From: JAZDEY01 sp043808325 [NCBI: Candidatus Eiseniibacteriota bacterium]
Lineage (GTDB): Bacteria > Arandabacterota > Arandabacteria > Arandabacterales
Reading direction: 5' to 3'
DNA length: 11,712 nt
Assembly: GCA_043808325.1 (NCBI GenBank)
Contig: JAZDEY010000012.1
Span: forward strand, 1-11,712
This document shows positions 1 through 5,274 of the stretch, piece after piece. Position 1 is the stretch's first letter; each line of letters opens with the position of its first letter. The notes beneath the pieces are model-generated. The model was not told the origin of the DNA. It ran no database searches and saw only the letters and a list, made by a program, of their open reading frames with translations. The position numbers and the translations under genes were made by a program.

Positions 1-51
1 GCCGTTGAGTTTCATCTCATAGAGCTTTGTCATGGTCGGTTCATTCAGCAT
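1..51 (-). CDS. istB: IS21-family helper ATPase IstB, N-terminal 17 codons (runs off window)
   Basis: The minus strand from 51 reads MLNEPTMTKLYEMKLNG and continues beyond the window edge. This matches the usual opening of IS21-family IstB proteins, the AAA+ ATPases that help the IstA transposase choose and capture target DNA. The ATG at 49-51 overlaps the end of the upstream IstA frame by 7 nt (stop at 45-47), the tight coupling typical of istA-istB pairs. No ATPase motif lies inside the window, so the assignment rests on the N-terminal pattern and on its place after IstA. Confidence 0.7.
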   Translation of the reverse strand, partial: MLNEPTMTKLYEMKLNG

Positions 52-788
52 CTGTGTGTGCCTTTCTGTGATTTCAGGATTCCTTGAGTCCTTTGGAGCA
101 AGAACGACTCTTTAGGATCGCCAAGGTGCGACGATCTCGGCTCGGGCCATATCTTGCTATCCCCCTCTTGTGGGCCTCTCGCCGGCTCGGCCGGTGCGTA
201 GTAGTCCCGGCCGCGCAGGTTCTCATGCAGTATCCTGGGCCCTGGGGCGGTCTCATCGCTTGACGGCAACGGCTGGCGTTCGGCGCCGGTGGCCAGGATA
301 GACTTGATGCTGCCGTAGGTGCATGCATCCAGCAGCACAGCACGGCGGCAGGCCGCCTCGAGTCGCTCCCTGCCGTAGTGGCGGCCCAGCCTCATGATGC
401 CCAGGCAGGCACGATAGCCCTGCTCCGGATGCGGCTTGCTTTCGAGCAGCGTCGCCACGACCTCGCCGCACTCCCGTCCCACCTCCTTACTTGACCAGCG
501 CACCAGCCGGCTAGGTGTCCAGTCCAGGTGTTGTTGGTGAGACTTGGGTCTATGCGCCGGATCAGTCGTATGGCCGCCGCGCTTGTGGCTGCGTTGATGC
601 ACCGCCACGCGCTTGCCGCGGTAGAAGATCTCCACGGTCCGCACCCCCAGGCGAACTTCCACGGCCTGGTTGGCCAAATGATAGGGCACGCTGTAGCAGT
701 GCCAGTCGACCTGGACGTGGTAATCGATGTTGGCCTTGGCTTCTCGCCACACACCCAACTCATAGCGGCCAGCCGGCAAGGGTAGGAG
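45..788 (-). pseudogene. istA: IS21-family transposase IstA, C-terminal remnant
   Basis: The minus-strand frame holds only the C-terminal third of an IstA transposase. It begins at PLPAGRYELGVW, followed by the beta-rich Mu-transposase C-terminal segment (NIDYHVQVDWHCYSVPYHL, then VEIFYRGKRVAVH) and the helical tail up to LHENLRGRDYY. The HTH and the whole DDE catalytic core are missing. Upstream the frame meets a stop at 792-794, inside the neighbouring IS21 element, whose tip is at 789, so the gene was cut by that insertion or by a later deletion. A TTG at 777-779 is the first possible start but is really an internal leucine codon. IstA proteins commonly end near the HENxRGxxYY motif; here about 50 further residues follow, which is odd. 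It belongs to a different IS21 lineage from the two other IstA genes in this window. Confidence 0.85.
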
Positions 789-794
789 TGATCA

Positions 795-835
795 GCGACA
801 ATTAGAACTCCCACCTGGCGACAATTAGAATTCCG
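795..835 (+). repeat. Left-end direct repeats of IS21 element 1
   Basis: Two copies of an 18-nt unit lie 23 nt apart: GCGACAATTAGAACTCCC at 795-812 and GCGACAATTAGAATTCCG at 818-835. They share the first 13 bases and differ at two positions. IS21-family ends characteristically hold several short repeats that act as transposase binding sites, which is the likely role here. The repeats lie between the element tip (789) and the istA ribosome-binding site (877-883). Confidence 0.8.
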
Positions 836-888
836 GGGAGTAGTGGACCTGGTAGACTGTCCAAGCCGTTGATTTCAAGGAGGCTCGG

Positions 889-2364
889 ATGGTTACCGAC
901 AGACAGGTGAGGAGGCTTATGACGCTGATCCAGAAGGAGACGACGCTTTCGACCGCGGCGGCGAAGGCGGGTATGGACGAGAAGACGGCCCGTAAGTATC
1001 GGCGGTTGGGTCGGCTACCGAGCGAGCTCGGGAGGGGGCGCACGTACCGAACGCGGGAAGATCCGTTCGCCATTGTGTGGGAGGCGGTTCGAGAGAAGCT
1101 GGAGATCCATCCCGGCCTGGAGGCGAAGACGCTTTTTGAGGATCTCAAGGGCCGTTACCCGGATCGGTTTGGGGAGGGGCAACTTCGCACGCTGCAGCGG
1201 CGGATCAAACAGTGGCGGGCCCTGGAGGGTCCGGCGAAAGAGGTGTTCTTCGCGCAAAGACACCGGCCAGGAGAGCTTTGCCAGAGCGATTTCACTTCGA
1301 TGAACCCCTTGGAGGTGACGATCAACCGGCGGCTGTTCGATCATCTTTTCTACCACTTTACACTCTCCTACTCGAACTGGGAGACGGGGCGGATATGTGT
1401 TTCGGAGAGCTTCGAGAGCGTGAGCGAGGGTCTGCAGGCCGCGCTTTGGGAGTTGGGGGGCGTTCCCCGGGCTCACCGCACGGACCGGATGAGCACGGCG
1501 ATCAAGAAGACGGAGGACCCTGACGAGTTTACGGATCGGTACCGGGCGCTGCTTCGGCACTACGGACTCGAAGGGACCAAGACCAATCCGTCGAGCCCGC
1601 ACGAGAACGGAGACGTCGAGGAACGGCACCACCGGTTCAAGAAGGCGGTGGATCAGGCGCTCATGCTTCGGGGGAGCCGGGATTTTGAGAACCGAGAGGC
1701 GTATGCGGCGTTCTTGCGAGGCGTGCAGGGATCACTCAATGGAGCGCGCCGGGATCGGTTCGAGGACGAGCTTCCACTTTTGCATCGGTTGCCGGCGACG
1801 CCACTGGAGGGGTGCAAACGCCTGCGTGTTCGCGTGCGGCCATCGAGCACGATCAGCGTGGATCGCAATGTGTACTCGGTGGAGAGCCGGTTGATCGGGG
1901 AGACGGTCGATGTTCGGCTCCACGCGGAGAGAGTGGAAGTCTCTTACGGGCAGCGCCGGATCCATGAGATGGCGCGTCTGAGAGGTCGGGGCAAACACCG
2001 GGTGAACTACCGTCACATCATCGACTGGCTTCTTCGAAAACCGGGGGCCTTTGAACACTACGTCTATCGCGAAGAACTCTTCCCGACGAGCCGGTTCCGC
2101 ATGGCCTACGACTCGCTTCGGTACCATCAGCCCAAGACGGCGGTTCGGGAGTACCTCGTGATCCTCTACTTGGCCGCGCGGGAGAGTGAGACGGCGGTGG
2201 AGGAGGCGCTTCGCTCCGAGATCGCCGCGGGTGAGCCGATCCGGGCAGAGACGATTGAACGAATTGTCCGGTCCCGACGGGCGGCGGAGGAACCAGTGGA
2301 GGTCGTGATCGATGCCGTGAACCTGGGTCTTTACGATGAGCTTCTTGAAGGGGTGATGGAGTGA
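889..2364 (+). CDS. istA: IS21-family transposase IstA (element 1)
   Basis: This 491-aa DDE transposase cuts and joins the ends of the IS element. A helix-turn-helix lies at about residues 18-42 (TLSTAAAKAGMDEKTARKYR) for binding the terminal repeats. The rve/integrase core runs from about 125 to 260, with likely catalytic residues D134 (CQSDF), D199 (HRTDR) and E244 (HENGDVEERHH). A beta-rich Mu-type C-terminal segment follows, with SVDRNVYSVESRLIGETVDVRL around 320-345. Length and domain order fit full-length IstA. The ATG at 889 is well supported: AAGGAGG at 877-883 sits 5 nt upstream. Its stop overlaps the istB start by one base (TGATG), so the two are translationally coupled. I see no frameshift, so it may be functional. 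It is only distantly similar to the other two IstA proteins in the window. Confidence 0.93.
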   Translation: MVTDRQVRRLMTLIQKETTLSTAAAKAGMDEKTARKYRRLGRLPSELGRGRTYRTREDPFAIVWEAVREKLEIHPGLEAKTLFEDLKGRYPDRFGEGQLRTLQRRIKQWRALEGPAKEVFFAQRHRPGELCQSDFTSMNPLEVTINRRLFDHLFYHFTLSYSNWETGRICVSESFESVSEGLQAALWELGGVPRAHRTDRMSTAIKKTEDPDEFTDRYRALLRHYGLEGTKTNPSSPHENGDVEERHHRFKKAVDQALMLRGSRDFENREAYAAFLRGVQGSLNGARRDRFEDELPLLHRLPATPLEGCKRLRVRVRPSSTISVDRNVYSVESRLIGETVDVRLHAERVEVSYGQRRIHEMARLRGRGKHRVNYRHIIDWLLRKPGAFEHYVYREELFPTSRFRMAYDSLRYHQPKTAVREYLVILYLAARESETAVEEALRSEIAAGEPIRAETIERIVRSRRAAEEPVEVVIDAVNLGLYDELLEGVME

Positions 2365-3149
2365 TGACAACAACGTTGAAAAGCACGCTCCTCGAGGTGC
2401 TCAAAGAACTTCATCTGCCGACGGTGCGCACGTGCTACGAAGAAGAAGCCAATCGCTCTCGACGCGAGGCGCTCAGTTATGAGCAGTATCTTTTCGAGGT
2501 GATGAGTGCGGAACAAGAGGCGCGCCGCGAAAACCGAATTGCCCGACTCTTGCGAGAGTCTCGGCTGCCGCTCGAGAAAAACCTGGAGAGCTTCGAGATG
2601 AAGCGCATGCCGGGGGCGCTCTCGGCCCAGGTGCGTACCCTCCTTGACGGCTCGTTCCTCGACCGTAGAGAAAACGTGCTCGCCTTCGGTAACCCCGGAA
2701 GCGGCAAGACTCACCTTCTTTGCGCGATCGGCCAGGAGCTCATTCACCAGAGGCGCCGGATCTACTTCTGCCCCTGCAGCCTTTTGGTTCAGGATCTCCT
2801 CATCGCCAAACGGGACCTCAAACTCTCCCGACTCTTGAAGCACCTCTCCCGATACGACGCCCTCCTCATCGACGATATCGGCTACGTGCAACAAGGACGC
2901 GAGGAAATGGAGGTGCTATTTACGCTTTTGGCTGAACGCTACGAGCGCGGCAGTGTCATGATTACGAGCAACCTCCCCTTTTCGAAGTGGGAGGCGATCT
3001 TCAAGGATCCCATGACCACGGCGGCGGCCATCGATCGGCTCGTTCATCACAGCGTGATCCTCGAACTCAACGTCCAAAGTTACCGGTTGGGCGAATCCCA
3101 GAAGAAGAAGCTGGCTCGCTCCAAACCGTCCAAAGAGGGGGTATCATGA
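2364..3149 (+). CDS. istB: IS21-family helper ATPase IstB (element 1)
   Basis: This is a DnaC/DnaA-like AAA+ ATPase that partners IstA in target selection. Counting from the GTG at 2361, Walker A is GNPGSGKT (110-117), Walker B is LLIDDIGY (168-175), a sensor-like ITSNLPFSKW segment is at 201-210, and DRLVHH (225-230) holds the likely arginine finger region. The N-terminal helical part (about 1-100) is the IstA-interaction and oligomerisation region in this family. I prefer the ATG at 2364, which overlaps the istA stop (TGATG); the in-frame GTG at 2361 is the alternative. The length (about 261 aa) is normal. The C-terminal tail is lysine-rich. All motifs look intact. Confidence 0.94.
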   Translation: MTTTLKSTLLEVLKELHLPTVRTCYEEEANRSRREALSYEQYLFEVMSAEQEARRENRIARLLRESRLPLEKNLESFEMKRMPGALSAQVRTLLDGSFLDRRENVLAFGNPGSGKTHLLCAIGQELIHQRRRIYFCPCSLLVQDLLIAKRDLKLSRLLKHLSRYDALLIDDIGYVQQGREEMEVLFTLLAERYERGSVMITSNLPFSKWEAIFKDPMTTAAAIDRLVHHSVILELNVQSYRLGESQKKKLARSKPSKEGVS

Positions 3150-3152
3150 ATC

Positions 3153-3185
3153 GAGGCGCCCCGAGATCGCGTCTCCTGGCGCCTC
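3153..3185 (+). terminator. Strong stem-loop after istB (terminator-like, no U-tract)
   Basis: GAGGCGCC (3153-3160) pairs perfectly with GGCGCCTC (3178-3185). Inside it, GAGA (3163-3166) pairs with TCTC (3172-3175) around TCGCG, so a 12-bp hairpin with one 2x2 internal bulge forms 4 nt after the istB stop. No T-run follows on the plus strand, so classical intrinsic termination is unproven; it could instead stabilise mRNA 3' ends or block read-through. It also makes the ATG at 3187, right at its foot, a poor start. Confidence 0.5.
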
Positions 3186-3186
3186 T

Positions 3187-4194
3187 ATGGAAACCGTTCT
3201 TCCGCCCCAGAAGAGACTGAGGGCAGTTGAACACCTAAATCGAAGAAACGGGAGTTCTAATCGTCGTCGGCAGGAAAAAGTAGTTGTCGTTGAACATACG
3301 CCCAAGAGTTCCAATGCTATGCCAGTTCGACTAAAGGGTTTCCTCACATGGCGACCACAACACTACAACCTATCAATGAAAAACTTGAATACAGGCTTAA
3401 TTCTCTCTGTCAAGGGCATACCCTATTGCACGCTGAGCTTGGAAGAGTATGGCGCAGCGACTATCCGCACTGCCCAACCTGGTGAGAAGAGTACGTGCTT
3501 GATCGTCGAATGCGACTCAATCCAGGACGAGATGAACATTTCGAGGAGTGCCCTTGTCGACTCGCCGGAGGCGGTCGAGCTCAAGAGGCTCGTGACGGAC
3601 CTGATTCAGAGAGTGGAGTCATCCGCACCATATCGTGCCTTCCGCCTCCTCCCGGAGCAGGAGAAGGCAGAGAAGCAAGGCGGAATCCTCGCTGAGGAGA
3701 AGAGGAAGATTGAGCTGCCTGAGCAGAACTGGGTCGTTCTGGAACGGGGCGGCGAGAGTCCGATGATCTTGCTCCGCGAACCCCAGAACGAAACGGAGGT
3801 CAATGCCCTCATCTGGAAACTGGAGGCGCTGGGAGCCCTTCCGTTCGAGACCTTCACAACACTGGCCTATATTGGTGCGGCGAAAGGCCCTGATCTCCTT
3901 GTGAATTTCCAGGAAGACAAGACGAGTGAGCCGTTCCGTGCCACGGTTATTGAGGTCGAGAACAACTTCTACAACTACAAGACCCACGGTCATACACCTT
4001 CTCAGTATCCAAAGGTGATCTGCTGGGACCTTCCTGCCAGTGGTAGGAAGGCGAAGATTAACAAGACTCAGAAGGCCTACAAGTTCGCGCTTACCTCCGA
4101 TGATTATCAGGTCCACATCTATGCCATCAGACACATGGATGGGATCAGGGTACTATCGCGGGAGGAGCTGAAGAAGAGAGGTATCAACATCTGA
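3187..4194 (+). CDS. 5'-truncated GHKL/Hsp90-like ATPase with C-terminal PD-(D/E)XK-like nuclease domain
   Basis: The open frame gives 335 aa, but roughly the first 28 codons lie in the right end of IS21 element 1, so native sequence begins near EKVVVVEHTP (3274). Residues about 35-150 resemble the transducer part that follows the ATP-binding domain in GHKL/Hsp90-like proteins: a strand-rich run, then DEMNISRSALVDSPEAVEL (114-132), recalling the conserved 'N-x-SRS' region. The ATPase domain itself (N, G1, G2 boxes) is absent. Residues about 196-283 look like a compact nuclease: an acidic helix (NETEVNALIWKLEALG), GPDLLV (234-239), VIEVENN (254-260), HGH (267-269) and KVICWDL (276-282). That is a GxD...ExE/K...H order as in PD-(D/E)XK folds, with Glu where Lys is usual. 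ATG 3319 is a more plausible restart than 3187, which has no ribosome-binding site. The gene is probably dead. Family assignment is from motif pattern only. Confidence 0.6.
   Translation: METVLPPQKRLRAVEHLNRRNGSSNRRRQEKVVVVEHTPKSSNAMPVRLKGFLTWRPQHYNLSMKNLNTGLILSVKGIPYCTLSLEEYGAATIRTAQPGEKSTCLIVECDSIQDEMNISRSALVDSPEAVELKRLVTDLIQRVESSAPYRAFRLLPEQEKAEKQGGILAEEKRKIELPEQNWVVLERGGESPMILLREPQNETEVNALIWKLEALGALPFETFTTLAYIGAAKGPDLLVNFQEDKTSEPFRATVIEVENNFYNYKTHGHTPSQYPKVICWDLPASGRKAKINKTQKAYKFALTSDDYQVHIYAIRHMDGIRVLSREELKKRGINI
3250..3265 (-). repeat. Right-end inverted copy of the IS21 element 1 terminal repeat
   Basis: GGGAGTTCTAATCGTC at 3250-3265 is the reverse complement of the left unit (795-812) with one mismatch over this stretch. 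A weaker second copy (CTAAATCG, about 3228-3240) lies inward. This marks the right end of the element and places the first codons of the downstream open frame inside IS DNA. Confidence 0.75.
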
Positions 4195-4212
4195 TACTCG
4201 CAGATGAGTCAT

Positions 4213-4227
4213 GGGTCTTTCAGACCC
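4213..4227. terminator. Small hairpin between convergent genes
   Basis: GGGTCT TTC AGACCC is a perfect 6-bp stem with a 3-nt loop, 18 nt after the stop of the truncated ATPase gene and in the 121-bp gap between it and the convergent GIY-YIG gene. A GC-rich dyad (GGCCGGACGGCC, 4229-4240) follows. There is no T-run on either side, so a termination role is only suggested by position. Confidence 0.25.
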
Positions 4228-4315
4228 CGGCCGGACGGCCTTGATGCTTCGCCCAGCCCCACGGGATTTCTCCTGCGAAAGCGAGGTCACCGCGCAAGTG
4301 CGGCCCTGGCCTTCC

Positions 4316-5044
4316 TTAGCGCCTCCTGACGCGAGCCAGCGCGTGCAACTTGCCAGCATCGTCCTTGTACTTCCAGAAATGCCAGCCGTTCTTGCTGGTG
4401 TTCGTTATGGCCTTGGCGGCGCTAGTGGGATTGAGGTAAGAGCTATCGCCCATTGTAATCCTCCCGCTAGTATGAACAAAGGCCTTGTATTCCTTTCCCT
4501 TGTACTTGGCGTAGAGCGTCTTCCCGGTTGGGAACAACCCCTTGAGCGGACGGCTTGCGCGCCTGCCTCTTAGGATCTTCCGCCCCCCCCGCCTCGCCAT
4601 TCCGTGTATTCCAGTCCCGCGCGTCCCGGTCGAGCTCGGCAGGCCGAACAGCGTCTTGAATTCCTCTCTAGCTCCAGCGGCTACCTCCCTTTTCAACAAG
4701 GGAAGGAGATTCTTTGATCCTCCAAGCTTGCCTCTGACCCTATTCGCGGAGGGGGCTGCTATTCTGATAAGGAGCGATTCGACTTCGCGGATGTGATCCT
4801 CCTTGCGAATCATGTAGAGGCTAAAGCGATCCCATTTGTCTCTGTGGCGATCCTTCATATGATTGTGGATACGGCTCTTCAGATTGGTCGCCAGCCCGAC
4901 ATAGTACAGGGTGTTCCCGTGATACAGAGCATAGACCCCATGGCGGCTGCCGATAAGATCGGTTATCTGATTCCTATAGTGATCAAAGACACTGCTGTCG
5001 ATCTTCTCGAGATACCCACGAACAATCGCTCTTGCTTTCGCCAT
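4316..5044 (-). CDS. GIY-YIG nuclease with C-terminal RAMA domain
   Basis: This 242-aa protein joins a nuclease to a putative modified-DNA reader. The GIY-YIG domain spans about 34-115: GVYAL (36-40), YYVGLATNLKSRIHNH (47-62), R58, the metal-binding Glu in REVESLLIR (E88) and N101 in SANRVRGKLGG. A low-complexity basic linker (about 136-166) leads to a RAMA-type domain (168-242): LFPTGKTLYAKYKGKEYKAF, then SSYLNPTSAAKAITNTSKNG and WHFWKY. RAMA domains are named for their association with restriction enzymes and adenine methylases and are predicted to sense modified DNA. I chose the ATG at 5042-5044 because GGAGG lies 6 nt upstream; an in-frame start 33 nt earlier (5077) lacks this. It is co-oriented with the SIR2 gene, 230 nt downstream of its stop, so they may share a transcript. 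All key nuclease residues seem present. Likely role: cutting foreign or modified DNA. Confidence 0.82.
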   Translation of the reverse strand: MAKARAIVRGYLEKIDSSVFDHYRNQITDLIGSRHGVYALYHGNTLYYVGLATNLKSRIHNHMKDRHRDKWDRFSLYMIRKEDHIREVESLLIRIAAPSANRVRGKLGGSKNLLPLLKREVAAGAREEFKTLFGLPSSTGTRGTGIHGMARRGGRKILRGRRASRPLKGLFPTGKTLYAKYKGKEYKAFVHTSGRITMGDSSYLNPTSAAKAITNTSKNGWHFWKYKDDAGKLHALARVRRR

Positions 5045-5274
5045 CGCATTCCTCCGGCGGCTTTGGAAAATACTCACTGCGGCGTGCTTGATCCAGCGCA
5101 GAGAAGAATGCCACTCGCGGGAAGTACAGCAGGTAGCAGTGAGCCCTCACTCATAGGCCGTTTCTTGATCTGAACCGAACGTGTACGGGACCTCGTGCAG
5201 ATAACCTCGAGTGAAGTGCGTTTGCGACTGACGACCAAGTCGTCCACACATTGTCGTCGAACGATCCTCCCATA
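5045..5274 (-). other. Intergenic gap between the SIR2 and GIY-YIG genes
   Basis: The 230-nt gap holds the GIY-YIG ribosome-binding site (GGAGG, 5051-5055 on the minus strand) and a perfect 6-bp hairpin, GACGAC CAA GTCGTC (5230-5244), about 30 nt past the SIR2 stop, without a T-run. The best promoter-like pair on the minus strand (TGGATC, 17 nt, TATTTT) is weak. I see no small gene here. Confidence 0.35.

Larger units (their letters stand above)
1..788 (-). mobile_element. Partial IS21-family element (remnant 0)
   Basis: This is the leftover of an IS21-family element made of the istA 3' part and the istB start, both on the minus strand. Its right side (istA 5' end and terminal repeat) is missing from this window: it is not found on the far side of the element at 789-3272. 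Its other end lies outside the window. It probably served as landing site or recombination partner for its neighbour. Confidence 0.7.
789..3272 (+). mobile_element. IS21-family element 1 (istA-istB), complete-looking, about 2.48 kb
   Basis: The element carries intact istA and istB on the plus strand. Its left tip is set at TG (789-790), exactly where the older IstA frame breaks. The right tip is set at CA (3271-3272) because the reverse complement there, TGCCGACGACGATTAG, parallels the left TGATCAGCGACAATTAG, and both ends have a second ATTAG/TTTAG copy 22-23 nt further in. IS21 elements normally make a 4-8 bp target duplication. The flanks here (AGGAG left, GGAAA right) do not match, so either the right tip is a few bases off or adjacent DNA was deleted after insertion. 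Confidence 0.8.

Noticed and set aside
1015-1632. Minus-strand open frame of 205 codons
   Set aside because: It is fully inside istA of element 1 on the other strand and lacks domain signals.
1732-2373. Minus-strand open frame of 213 codons
   Set aside because: It is a shadow of the istA 3' half; no ribosome-binding site or motif seen.
3619-4134. Minus-strand open frame of 171 codons
   Set aside because: It is antisense to the ATPase-nuclease remnant, whose frame has coherent motifs; nothing recognisable in the shadow.
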